Origin: Paenibacillus cellulosilyticus
GTDB taxonomy: Bacteria > Bacillota > Bacilli > Paenibacillales > Paenibacillaceae
Direction: 5' to 3'
NCBI RefSeq assembly: GCF_003182255.1
Contig: NZ_QGTQ01000031.1
Span: forward strand, 1 to 64,000
Length of the DNA: 64,000 nucleotides
The notes under the pieces: generated by a model
What the model saw: only the letters and a program-made list of their open reading frames with translations
Told to the model about the DNA's origin: nothing
Database searches by the model: none
Shown: piece after piece, positions 1 to 7,941 of the stretch
Layout of the letters: every line of letters starts with the position of its first letter
Position numbering within the stretch: position 1 is the first letter of the stretch
Translations under genes and position numbers: made by a program

Positions 1-39
1 GATGGGTATTAGGACATTGATCCGTTCAACCCCCATCAT
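1..39 (-). CDS. 5' end of an unidentified gene leaving the window
   Basis: Only the first 13 codons are visible, reading MMGVERINVLIPI on the minus strand. An AGGAG ribosome binding site lies at 52-48, eight bases before the ATG at 39, which is good support for a real start. A second ATG follows immediately, so the exact first codon could be either. The product cannot be named from 13 residues. The hydrophobic run INVLIPI might be the first strand of a Rossmann-like or glycosyltransferase domain, but that is a guess. Confidence 0.55.
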   Translation of the reverse strand, partial: MMGVERINVLIPI

Positions 40-114
40 ACGAGGCGCTCCTTTTTTTGTCCAAGCTCAATTCTTAGACTCTACAGGAATGTTTAGCGCC
101 GATGGGGTGAGGTA

Positions 115-150
115 GTAGCAGTAGCAGTAGCAGTAGCAGTAGCAGTAGCA
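115..150. repeat. (GTAGCA)6 microsatellite
   Basis: Six perfect head-to-tail copies of the hexamer GTAGCA. It lies about 75 bases upstream of the start of the left-edge gene and is not inside a supported gene. Such tracts are prone to slippage, so copy number may vary between strains. Confidence 0.9.
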
Positions 151-265
151 GCTTGCCTCCTCATCAAGCAATATCCACGCACAAGCACTATTGCACCCGC
201 TCGAACCAACTAACCTCCTTAAAGCGACGCGGGATCCATTCCCGATCCGCGAGCCCAACCTACAC

Positions 266-299
266 AAAAAGCCTGCCGCGGATTCCCGCTGCAGGCTTT
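266..299 (-). terminator. Rho-independent terminator after the ltaS-PAP2 unit
   Basis: On the minus strand a stem AAAGCCTGC/GCAGGCTTT (arms 291-299 and 268-276) with a 14-base GC-rich loop is followed by a T run. It lies about 185 bases beyond the PAP2 stop and is the first good terminator for that transcript. Confidence 0.75.
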
Positions 300-370
300 C
301 ATATGTTTAATGCGATAGCCGCTGAAACGCAGCAGGTGAATTGTTCTGTAGAAGCGTCAGCGTTCGCTTT

Positions 371-423
371 GTGTCCGGATTGTTACCTATTCTGATCTAC
401 TCTAATCAGAACAATCTGGACAC
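371..423. repeat. Long imperfect inverted repeat
   Basis: The outer arm GTGTCCGGATTGTT (371-384) pairs with AACAATCTGGACAC (410-423) with one G/T mismatch. An inner arm TTCTGAT pairs with ATCAGAA across a short loop, leaving a seven-base bulge on the left. There is no T run, so it is not a standard terminator. It lies between the PAP2 stop and the terminator at 266-299, so it would be in the 3' untranslated region of that mRNA. Confidence 0.7.
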
Positions 424-481
424 AACAGCGATCGGAAGAACATTCACCTGCGGAGTTTCCACAACGGCAAGCTTTTATCTA

Positions 482-1150
482 TTAAGCATCCAGTCCGCGC
501 TCACGAGTGCGCGCTCCGACAGTCCGCGGCAGCACCACCACGACGAGGAGGTACATCACTTCAACAAGCGTAACCGCACCGATAACATCCCACAGCACGT
601 GCTGCTTCACGAACAGCGTCGAAGCAATGATCGTCGACGACATGCCGTAGATCAGCGCGCGGTTCACCTTATTCCGAATCGGGCTCACACTGAGCAAGCG
701 AATCATCAGATAGCTCGAGAAGCAGTGTATGCTCGGGAAGCAGTTGAACGGTTGATCCCGCTTGTAGATATACCGCATGAGATGCGAGAGCACATCGTCG
801 CCGACCACAACTGGACGCGGCACCGTCGTCTGAAACACCGAATAGATCATATAGCAGGACAATGCGCACAGCGTATACAGAACGATGCCGCGGTAGAACG
901 ATGGTCGATCCTTGAAGAAGAAATAAATAAGGCAAATATAGATATACACGATCCAAATTGAATACGGAATAGCGAAACCTTTCAGGAAAGGCGTCGATTG
1001 ATCGAAAGGCGTAACCAAGCTGTACACCTGATCCGTCGGTTGGTTGAACGCTTTATACAAGTAGCCGAGCACAGGAAACACCAGCATCAGCAGCAATGGA
1101 GCGAGAAACGTTAGCCGATCGCGATCGAGCCACTTTCTGATAGAAGGCAT
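482..1150 (-). CDS. PAP2-family membrane phosphatase
   Basis: A 222-residue polytopic membrane protein of the type 2 phosphatidic acid phosphatase superfamily. The three family signatures are present: a VPRP segment near residue 112, the PSIH motif near 140 and a final H-x3-D segment (KQHVLWD) near 186, flanked by about six hydrophobic helices. Such enzymes release phosphate from lipid phosphates or pyrophosphates at the membrane outer face. The start has AAAGGAG upstream, and the gene sits 18 bases behind the LTA synthase on the same strand, so they are probably co-transcribed. A role in lipid turnover linked to lipoteichoic acid synthesis is inferred from that neighbour only. Confidence 0.85.
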   Translation of the reverse strand: MPSIRKWLDRDRLTFLAPLLLMLVFPVLGYLYKAFNQPTDQVYSLVTPFDQSTPFLKGFAIPYSIWIVYIYICLIYFFFKDRPSFYRGIVLYTLCALSCYMIYSVFQTTVPRPVVVGDDVLSHLMRYIYKRDQPFNCFPSIHCFSSYLMIRLLSVSPIRNKVNRALIYGMSSTIIASTLFVKQHVLWDVIGAVTLVEVMYLLVVVVLPRTVGARTRERGLDA

Positions 1151-1168
1151 AATGACGATCCATCTCCT

Positions 1169-3070
1169 TTAATTCTGTTGTGATGTACGCATTGCACCTG
1201 GTTCCGTATGTCCATCCACTGGCGGGAGTGACTTGATATAGCTGTTAGACATCTTGAGCAGGCGAAGCGCACGATTGAATTCGTCAGCCGACGGGTACGC
1301 AGGCGCATTCGAGTCAGCTGGCAGCGGATAGACGACACCATCGTCGTATTTCTCACCTGGAACGAAAATGCTCTTATTACCAATAAGCGAGCCGGAAGGC
1401 AGGTAGTATCGCTCAGGCAGCAGGTTGCTCGTATGATTCAACAAGTCTTGGCCAAAATAAATGTCATCCTTCAGCGACAATCCAGCCAAGTTTGCAATGG
1501 TCGGCATAATGTCGATCTGTCCAGCCGTCTGCGTACGAACCTCAGACTGAAGCAGACCAGGTGCAACAACGAGCAGCGGGATGTTCAGCATGCTTGAATA
1601 GCTGTAAGGCTTGCCAAGCACCGTCTCCAGCAGCTCGCGGTCCGTGTCGTCGAGCGAGTAGACCGGCAATCCCATATGGTCGCCATAAATGACGAGTACG
1701 CTGTTGTCCCAAATACCCGTCTCTTTCATTTTATTAATGAGAACGCCAAGTGCTTCATCCGCATAATGCTCGGATTGAATGTAATTGCCCGCGAAAGAAC
1801 CTTCATACTTCTCCGGCAGCTTCAGCTTCGGCATCGACTCCGGCAGGAAGTTGAATGGATGGTGCGACGACATCGAGATAATGTTCGCGTACACGGACTT
1901 CCCGGACTTGTTAATATTCGCAATCTCATCAATGGCCTTGTCATACAAAATTTTATCGGACGAGCCAAACGCAATCGTATCGTCCTCGCCATACCACGAC
2001 TTGTCGTAGTAATAGTCGAAGCCGAGAGCCGGATACATTTCATTCCGATGCCAGAACTTCACATCGTTCGTATGGAACGTAGCGGTCAAATAACCAGCTG
2101 CATTGAACCGTTTCGGCAAAGAAGGAAGCGAATAGTTAATGTATTCATCTGTCGCTGCGCCAACAGGCGGCACATAGAACGAAGTGTTCGTAATGAACTC
2201 GGCATCGGACGTATTTCCTTGTCCAACCATTTGGAACATATGATTGAAATATACGCCCTCTGACTTCAACTGGTTCAGTACAGGCGTAACCTCTTGGCCC
2301 TCTACATTCAGATCAATTAAGAAGTTCTGGAATGCTTCAAGCTGAATAACGATAACATTGCGGCCCTTAGCTTCCGCCCAGTGAGCAGGAGTTTCGGTAG
2401 AAGGTGTCAAACCTTTCAGCTCATCAATAGCCGAACGGGTTACTTCAGCGACTGGGATCGTACGCTCGGCGTCGCTTGTACGTACGACTTTGTACAGCTC
2501 GTAGTTGATAATGCCCATCTCTTCGGTCTGACGAACCTCGTTCAGCACGCTGTCGTGCTTCCAAATCGTAACGACGGAGCAGGCTATAGCAGCAACCAAC
2601 AAGACCGCCGAAGCTATACGCGGCACTCGAACAGCGGACAGCTTGGCCCAGCCGCGGAAGCGGCGATAGAAGGTCAGCGCAAGTCCGATGAGCACGATGT
2701 CAATGAAGATCAACAGGAACGATGCGTGCATGAGCTGGAATACGCTGCCCTTCACTTCGCCAACTTGCCCGACCTGTGCGAGCGCATGATACGTGACGAT
2801 AATGCCGAAATATTTGTAATACATAATGACGGCGAAATAAACAGCGGTCAGCAATAAGTTCACGAATAAATAGATACCAAGCTTACGCTTAGTTGCCAGC
2901 AGTTCAATGACGGCGAAGATAGCCCAAATGATCGGCAACTCGGTCAACAGCGGCTTCCAGCTGAATCCGATGTCATAGATGACATTCCAGGACATATAGA
3001 ACTTCAAGGTCATAATTACGGTAAAAACTACGAACGGACTCCACAGCCACGTTTTCCAAGTGCGATTCAC
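1169..3070 (-). CDS. ltaS: Lipoteichoic acid synthase family protein (LtaS-like)
   Basis: A 633-residue membrane-anchored phosphoglycerol transferase. About five N-terminal membrane helices (residues 9-165) are followed by an extracellular sulfatase-fold domain. Expected catalytic elements are visible: the metal-ligand glutamate in QLEAF (about E245), the nucleophile threonine in GQGNTSDAEF (about T287) and the YGDHMG metal site. LtaS-type enzymes polymerise glycerol phosphate from phosphatidylglycerol onto a glycolipid anchor. The start is GTG at 3070, with GGAGAGGG just upstream. The PAP2 gene follows in the same unit. Paralogues (YfnI, YqgS, LtaP primase) share this architecture, so the exact role within the family is not settled. 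Confidence 0.9.
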   Translation of the reverse strand: MNRTWKTWLWSPFVVFTVIMTLKFYMSWNVIYDIGFSWKPLLTELPIIWAIFAVIELLATKRKLGIYLFVNLLLTAVYFAVIMYYKYFGIIVTYHALAQVGQVGEVKGSVFQLMHASFLLIFIDIVLIGLALTFYRRFRGWAKLSAVRVPRIASAVLLVAAIACSVVTIWKHDSVLNEVRQTEEMGIINYELYKVVRTSDAERTIPVAEVTRSAIDELKGLTPSTETPAHWAEAKGRNVIVIQLEAFQNFLIDLNVEGQEVTPVLNQLKSEGVYFNHMFQMVGQGNTSDAEFITNTSFYVPPVGAATDEYINYSLPSLPKRFNAAGYLTATFHTNDVKFWHRNEMYPALGFDYYYDKSWYGEDDTIAFGSSDKILYDKAIDEIANINKSGKSVYANIISMSSHHPFNFLPESMPKLKLPEKYEGSFAGNYIQSEHYADEALGVLINKMKETGIWDNSVLVIYGDHMGLPVYSLDDTDRELLETVLGKPYSYSSMLNIPLLVVAPGLLQSEVRTQTAGQIDIMPTIANLAGLSLKDDIYFGQDLLNHTSNLLPERYYLPSGSLIGNKSIFVPGEKYDDGVVYPLPADSNAPAYPSADEFNRALRLLKMSNSYIKSLPPVDGHTEPGAMRTSQQN

Positions 3071-3117
3071 TTTCTGACCCTCTCCGATCTTACGTCTACG
3101 TTAACAATCAAGTAATA

Positions 3118-3146
3118 AGTTTAGCGATTTGAACGGCCATTTACAA
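3118..3146 (-). promoter_or_regulatory. Candidate sigma-A promoter for ltaS
   Basis: On the minus strand TTGTAA (3146-3141) and TAAACT (3123-3118) are separated by 17 bases, about 50 bases before the GTG start of the LTA synthase gene. Spacing is ideal but the -10 box matches only partly. Confidence 0.4.
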
Positions 3147-3310
3147 CTCGAATTATTTGTCGCATCTGACAGCGCATCGCTGGTCGAAGAATGTACTAGC
3201 GAAACGACCTGTAATTTCCATTTTGGAATAGGTTGATTATACGTCTGATTAGATATCGGTTCAATGCGATCATGGTCTAGGTTTTGACCTCGACCCTGCG
3301 ACCGAGCAGC

Positions 3311-4792
3311 TTAATTACAGTCACAGTGAAGCACCGGCCGCCGGGCAGCGAGTGCCTCATCCAATCGACTGACGACTGTCGTAGAGGGCGCCTGCAGAAT
3401 CGTCTCGGGCGAATGTTCCGCTTCCCAAGCAATCTGGAGCATAATGTCGATGAACTGATCGAGCGTTTCTTTGCTTTCGGTTTCGGTTGGTTCAATCATA
3501 ATGCTCTCTTCGACAATGAGCGGAAAATAGATCGTTGGCGGATGAATGCCGAAGTCGAGCAGCCGCTTCGCGATGTCGAGCGTGCGGATGCCAAGCGCCT
3601 TCTGTCTTGCGCCAGACAGGACGAACTCATGCTTGCACAGCCCTGGATAAGGCACGTCATAGGCAGCGCTTAGACGGCTTAGTAGATAGTTCGCGTTGAG
3701 CACCGCGCACTCCGAAACGCGGCGAAGGCCAACAGGGCCATAGGATCGAATATAGGCGTACGCCCGCACGAGGATGCCGAAATTGCCGTGGAACGGCTTA
3801 ATTCGGCCGATCGAGTGCGGGCGATTATCGTCATAGCCATAGGTACCGTCAGAATGACGGACGATTAGCGGTTTTGGCAGAAAAGGCTCCAGCAGCCGCT
3901 TCACGCCAACCGGTCCAGCACCAGGACCACCGCCGCCGTGAGGGGTGCTCATCGTTTTGTGCAAATTCAGATGGACAACGTCGAAGCCCATATCGCCGGG
4001 ACGAGCGATCCCCATAATCGCATTCGCGTTCGCACCGTCGTAATAGAGCAGTCCGCCTGCTTGATGGACGATGTCTGCAATCTCTTCAATATGGGACTCG
4101 AACAAGCCTAGCGTGTTCGGATTCGTCAGCATAAGCGCAGCTGTATCAGGGCCAGCTGCGGCGCGGAGTGCATCCAGATCGACAAGCCCGCGCGCATCGG
4201 ATTTGATCGTAACGGTCGTATAGCCAGCCGCGGATGCGCTCGCTGGGTTCGTGCCGTGCGAGGAGTCAGGGACGAGCACCTTCGTCCGCTGCTCGCCGCG
4301 GCTTTCGTGATAGGCGCGAATGATCATGAGTCCGGTCCATTCGCCGTGTGCACCCGCTGCGGGCTGCAGCGTCACGCTGTCCATGCCCGTGATGGCGGCG
4401 AGATCATTTTGCAGCGTATAAAGCAGTTCAAGAGCGCCTTGAACCGTAGAAGCTGGCTGATAGGGGTGGATGCCCGCGAAGCCAGGCAGCTTGGCGGCGT
4501 CCTCGTTCAGCTTCGGATTGTATTTCATCGTACAGGAGCCAAGCGGATAGAAGCCGTTGTCGACACCGAAGTTGCGCCGCGACAGCGCCGTATAATGCCT
4601 CACTACATCGACCTCATACACTTCGGGCAGGGCAGCCGGTGTTGTCCGAAGCAGATCGATAGGAAGGAGCTGCTCGGCAGGCAGCGCCGGCACATCGCAT
4701 TCGGGCAGGGAGTAGGCGGTGCGTCCTGGCTTGCTTTTATCGAAAATGAAAGGCTGTCCGCCGTTATCCGCTTCATTGTGGTTGGTGTTCAT
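3311..4792 (-). CDS. gcvPB: Glycine dehydrogenase (decarboxylating) subunit 2
   Basis: The C-terminal half of the glycine cleavage P protein, 493 residues, as found in Bacillota that split GcvP into two polypeptides. It carries the pyridoxal-phosphate lysine in [16 protein letters not shown] (about K279) with the glycine-rich loop after it. With GcvPA it decarboxylates glycine and passes the aminomethyl group to lipoyl-GcvH in the cytoplasm. The start overlaps the gcvPA stop as ATGA, so translation is coupled. It is the last gene of gcvT-gcvPA-gcvPB. Confidence 0.96.
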   Translation of the reverse strand: MNTNHNEADNGGQPFIFDKSKPGRTAYSLPECDVPALPAEQLLPIDLLRTTPAALPEVYEVDVVRHYTALSRRNFGVDNGFYPLGSCTMKYNPKLNEDAAKLPGFAGIHPYQPASTVQGALELLYTLQNDLAAITGMDSVTLQPAAGAHGEWTGLMIIRAYHESRGEQRTKVLVPDSSHGTNPASASAAGYTTVTIKSDARGLVDLDALRAAAGPDTAALMLTNPNTLGLFESHIEEIADIVHQAGGLLYYDGANANAIMGIARPGDMGFDVVHLNLHKTMSTPHGGGGPGAGPVGVKRLLEPFLPKPLIVRHSDGTYGYDDNRPHSIGRIKPFHGNFGILVRAYAYIRSYGPVGLRRVSECAVLNANYLLSRLSAAYDVPYPGLCKHEFVLSGARQKALGIRTLDIAKRLLDFGIHPPTIYFPLIVEESIMIEPTETESKETLDQFIDIMLQIAWEAEHSPETILQAPSTTVVSRLDEALAARRPVLHCDCN

Positions 4793-6156
4793 GCGTATTC
4801 CTCCAATCGTGCCAGCAGTCGGTCGATGTCCGCGCGCGTTCGCTTCTCGGTCACAGCAAGCAGCATATGACCCGTCAGCTCGGGGTATGACTGCCCAAGG
4901 TCATAGCCGGCGAGAATGCCGTCATTTAATAGTCGTTCGCTCAGCGCCGCGCAGGAAAGCTTGTCGGGAAGACGGAGGATGAATTCATTGAAGAAAGGGG
5001 CGGCCATCGGCATCGAATAGCCCGGGATAGCCGCAGCGGCTGCGGCGGCATAATGCGCCTTGCGCGTATTCAGAAGGGCGGCTTCTTGGATGCCTGCTCT
5101 GCCCATAACGGACAAATACACGGCTGCACATAAGGCGAGCAGCGCTTGATTCGAGCATATGTTGGACGTCGCCTTCTCCCGCCGGATATGCTGCTCGCGC
5201 GCTTGCAGCGTAAGCACGAAGCCTCGTTTGCCATTGCGGTCGACGGTCTGGCCGACAATCCGGCCAGGCATTCGGCGCATAAGCGGCTCAGCGACGGCGA
5301 AGAAGCCGCAGGTCGGCCCGCCGAACGACTGCGGAATGCCAAGCGGCTGTGCATCACCGACGACGATGTCGGCACCAAGGCGTCCGGGCGGCTCCAATAG
5401 ACCAAGTGACAGCGGGTTAACGCTGACCGCGAGCAATGCGCCTTGTGCATGCGCCAGAGCTGCGATGTCTGCAATACGCTCGATGCAGCCGAAGAAATTC
5501 GGCGATTGCACGATAACCGCAGCAGTCTGATCGTTCACCGCTTGCTCCAGCAGCTCCGGATCGGTTGTGCCATCTGCAGGGATGTAATCGACCTCGGCGA
5601 TCTCGAGGCCAAGTCCTCGGGCCGAGGTCGCTAGTAGCTGCCGCGCTTCGGGATGGACGCCTCTTGAAACAACAAGCCGCTTGCGTCGGGTGGCACCAGC
5701 AGCGAGCAGCCCCGCTTCAGCAAGTGCTGTAGGTCCGTCATACATACTCGCATTGGCTACGGGCATTGCCGTGAGCTCACATATATACGATTGGAACTCG
5801 AATATGGCCTGCAGCTCGCCTTGGCTGATTTCTGGCTGGTAGGGCGTATAAGCGGTATAAAATTCAGAGCGCGATATCAGGTGGCCGATCACGGCTGGGA
5901 TGTGATGGTCATAGAGTCCCGCTCCAAGAAAGCTAATGCATCTCGACGTATCCGTGTTGCGCTCCGATAGCTCTCGCAGATGGGTCCACAACGCAAACTC
6001 ATCAAGCGGCGCAGAGACCGGGAGTGTCTCCTTGTAACGGACGGAATCCGGAATATCCCGGAATAAGTCGTCGATAGAGGAGAGGCCAATAGCTTGCAGC
6101 ATATCGGCTTCGTCTTGATCCGTCATGGGCAGGTAGCGGTGACGATAAGAAGTCAT
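4789..6156 (-). CDS. gcvPA: Glycine dehydrogenase (decarboxylating) subunit 1
   Basis: The N-terminal-half subunit of the split P protein, 455 residues. The start [20 protein letters not shown] and the internal [20 protein letters not shown] segment are characteristic of GcvPA. It keeps the aminotransferase fold but lacks the catalytic lysine, which is in GcvPB, so the two act as a heteromer. GGAGG lies before the ATG. It is spaced five bases from gcvT and overlaps gcvPB by four. Confidence 0.96.
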   Translation of the reverse strand: MTSYRHRYLPMTDQDEADMLQAIGLSSIDDLFRDIPDSVRYKETLPVSAPLDEFALWTHLRELSERNTDTSRCISFLGAGLYDHHIPAVIGHLISRSEFYTAYTPYQPEISQGELQAIFEFQSYICELTAMPVANASMYDGPTALAEAGLLAAGATRRKRLVVSRGVHPEARQLLATSARGLGLEIAEVDYIPADGTTDPELLEQAVNDQTAAVIVQSPNFFGCIERIADIAALAHAQGALLAVSVNPLSLGLLEPPGRLGADIVVGDAQPLGIPQSFGGPTCGFFAVAEPLMRRMPGRIVGQTVDRNGKRGFVLTLQAREQHIRREKATSNICSNQALLALCAAVYLSVMGRAGIQEAALLNTRKAHYAAAAAAAIPGYSMPMAAPFFNEFILRLPDKLSCAALSERLLNDGILAGYDLGQSYPELTGHMLLAVTEKRTRADIDRLLARLEEYA

Positions 6157-6161
6157 AGCCG

Positions 6162-7301
6162 TTACCTCCTTGGCGAGAACGGAGAGCGGCGGTAGAACGG
6201 CGCGGGCACAACAACGGCCTTATGCTCGGTGCCGCGAACATTAACGATCAGCGATGTACCGATCTCTGCATACTCGGCGCTGAGCAGCGCGAGACCGATA
6301 TTGCGCTTCAAGGTGGGGGAATGGGTGCCGGACGTGACATAGCCAGCCCGCACGCCGCTGTTCGTTAGGACTTCACAGCCGCTGCGCGGAATGCCGCGCT
6401 CTTGCAGTTCGATGCCGACGAGTCTGCGGAACGGTCCGCCGTCTGTTAGCTGGGTCAGCAAAGCCTTGCGGCCGATGAAGCTGCCTTTATCGAGCTTAAC
6501 GAACGAGCGCAGCCCCGCCTCCAACGGTGTGATAGAAGGGGACAGCTCATGGCCATGCAGGGGCAGCCGCGCCTCCAGCCGCAGCGTGTCCCGCGCGCCA
6601 AGTCCCGCCGGCTGCAAGCCTGCCTTTGCCCCGACTTGCAGCAATGTACGCCACACCGCAGCAGCATCTTCGGCGGTTGTATAGAGCTCGAAGCCGTCCT
6701 CTCCTGTATAGCCGGTTCGGGAGACGAGTACAGAGGCATCGGCGATCGGCACGCCAGATCTGAATTGAAACGGGGCGAGAGCGGCGATCGCTCTGGCGTA
6801 GGTTCCAGTTGTGCCAGCTGCCTCAACCAGAATATCCTCAGCGTTGGGGCCTTGAAGGGCAATGAGAGCCGTCGTGTCCGTGCGATCCTCCAGCGTCACA
6901 TCGCCGATCAGATGCTCGCGCAGCCAATCTAGATCGGCAGCCGTATTGGCAGCATTCACTACGAGCATATACTGATCGGCTGACAGCCGATAGACGAGCA
7001 GATCATCTAAAATGCCGCCTGAAGGGCTGCACAGCAGCGAATATTGCGCACGACCGTCCTTTAATTGTGAGACATCATTCGTAGTCAGTCTCTGGAGACA
7101 CGCTTCTGCGAATAGGCCGGTTACGATCAGCCTGCCCATATGCGATACATCGAACAAGCCAGCGGCTTGCCGGACGGCTTCATGCTCCTTCACAATGCCG
7201 GCGAACTGTACGGGCAGCTCCCAGCCCGCGAAATCGATGCAGCGCACGCTTGGCTGCTCAGTATAGAGCGGATAGAGGGGTGTTCTTCTGCGCATCGTCA
7301 T
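6162..7301 (-). CDS. gcvT: Aminomethyltransferase (glycine cleavage T protein)
   Basis: A 379-residue tetrahydrofolate-dependent T protein. It releases ammonia and makes 5,10-methylene-THF from aminomethyl-lipoyl-GcvH. Family features seen are the N-terminal GWELPVQF segment, FDVSHMGRL, NDVSQLKDGRAQYS, and SRTGYTGEDGFELY. The start has GAGGTGAT upstream. A second in-frame ATG two codons later is an alternative. It is the first gene of the minus-strand gcv operon and diverges from gcvH. Confidence 0.96.
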   Translation of the reverse strand: MTMRRRTPLYPLYTEQPSVRCIDFAGWELPVQFAGIVKEHEAVRQAAGLFDVSHMGRLIVTGLFAEACLQRLTTNDVSQLKDGRAQYSLLCSPSGGILDDLLVYRLSADQYMLVVNAANTAADLDWLREHLIGDVTLEDRTDTTALIALQGPNAEDILVEAAGTTGTYARAIAALAPFQFRSGVPIADASVLVSRTGYTGEDGFELYTTAEDAAAVWRTLLQVGAKAGLQPAGLGARDTLRLEARLPLHGHELSPSITPLEAGLRSFVKLDKGSFIGRKALLTQLTDGGPFRRLVGIELQERGIPRSGCEVLTNSGVRAGYVTSGTHSPTLKRNIGLALLSAEYAEIGTSLIVNVRGTEHKAVVVPAPFYRRSPFSPRR

Positions 7302-7435
7302 CGAATCACCTCATCATGTAAGGTTAGGGGGAACCCTTGAAGGGCTATCTCTCGCTGCCTCGACATAGATATAGGGGGAATAGCAGCTGCAGCGGGATAG
7401 CTGTTCTATATGCATACGCGGGGAGGCGGTCTAAC

Positions 7436-7831
7436 ATGAGCGACATTCGGCAAGGGCTTTGCTATACAGAGGAGCATGAATGGGCAGTGTTGGTGAAGGA
7501 TGGTGTCGTACGGGTCGGCATTACCGACTATGCGCAGTGTCTGCTTGGCGACATTGTTTATGTCGATCTCCCGACTGTCGGTACGACAGCAACGGCCTTA
7601 CAGCCTATGGGGACGATCGAATCGGTAAAGACCGTATCGGATCTGTTCAGTCCACTGGACGGCGTCATCGTTCGAGTGAACGAGCAGCTTCAAGCCGCGC
7701 CAGAGCTCGTCAATGAACAGCCTTACGAGGAAGGCTGGCTCGTCGAAATTGCTGCAGCAGGAGATGTGCCGGAAGCACTTCAACGGCTGCTAACGGCAGA
7801 ACAGTATGAGAAGAGGCTTTCGACCGAATAA
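7436..7831 (+). CDS. gcvH: Glycine cleavage system H protein
   Basis: A 131-residue lipoyl carrier that shuttles the aminomethyl group between P, T and L proteins. The lipoylated lysine is K65 in ESVKTVSDLFSPL. I chose the ATG at 7436 because GGAGG lies eight bases before it and the protein then begins MSDIRQGLCYTEEHEW, as in family members. An upstream in-frame ATG at 7337 has no ribosome binding site. It is transcribed away from gcvT, from a 134-base shared intergenic region. No lpd is visible in this window. Confidence 0.95.
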   Translation: MSDIRQGLCYTEEHEWAVLVKDGVVRVGITDYAQCLLGDIVYVDLPTVGTTATALQPMGTIESVKTVSDLFSPLDGVIVRVNEQLQAAPELVNEQPYEEGWLVEIAAAGDVPEALQRLLTAEQYEKRLSTE

Positions 7832-7863
7832 AGGGGGGAATAAGTGTCCATTACAGGATAATA

Positions 7864-7896
7864 GTAGATGTCTACCGACTAGAGTCGGTGTATAAT
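7864..7896 (+). promoter_or_regulatory. Palindromic operator overlapping a promoter
   Basis: A perfect 16-base palindrome ACCGACTAGAGTCGGT (7874-7889) directly abuts a consensus -10 box TATAAT (7891-7896). A second palindrome, GTAGATGTCTAC, occupies 7864-7875 and overlaps the expected -35 position, which itself is weak. The layout suits a repressor that blocks polymerase. The ACCGACT half-site resembles TetR-family operators. The target would be the cyclic-di-GMP gene at 7942. No regulator gene of that type is adjacent. Confidence 0.65.
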
Positions 7897-7941
7897 CAAT
7901 GATAGGGTTAACATGTATGATTCGGCATCGGAGGACATCTT

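Larger units (their letters stand above)
40..481. other. Non-coding interval with microsatellite, terminator and inverted repeat
   Basis: No convincing gene lies between the edge gene and the PAP2 gene: the open frames here lack ribosome binding sites and run through repeats. The stretch holds the GTAGCA microsatellite (115-150), a minus-strand terminator (266-299) and a long imperfect inverted repeat (371-423), each listed separately. Confidence 0.6.

Noticed and set aside
115-150. CRISPR-like repeat
   Set aside because: The units are contiguous hexamers without spacers.
7302-7435. Glycine riboswitch between gcvT and gcvH
   Set aside because: The conserved glycine aptamer segments are not present on either strand, and 134 bases would be tight for a tandem aptamer plus two promoters.
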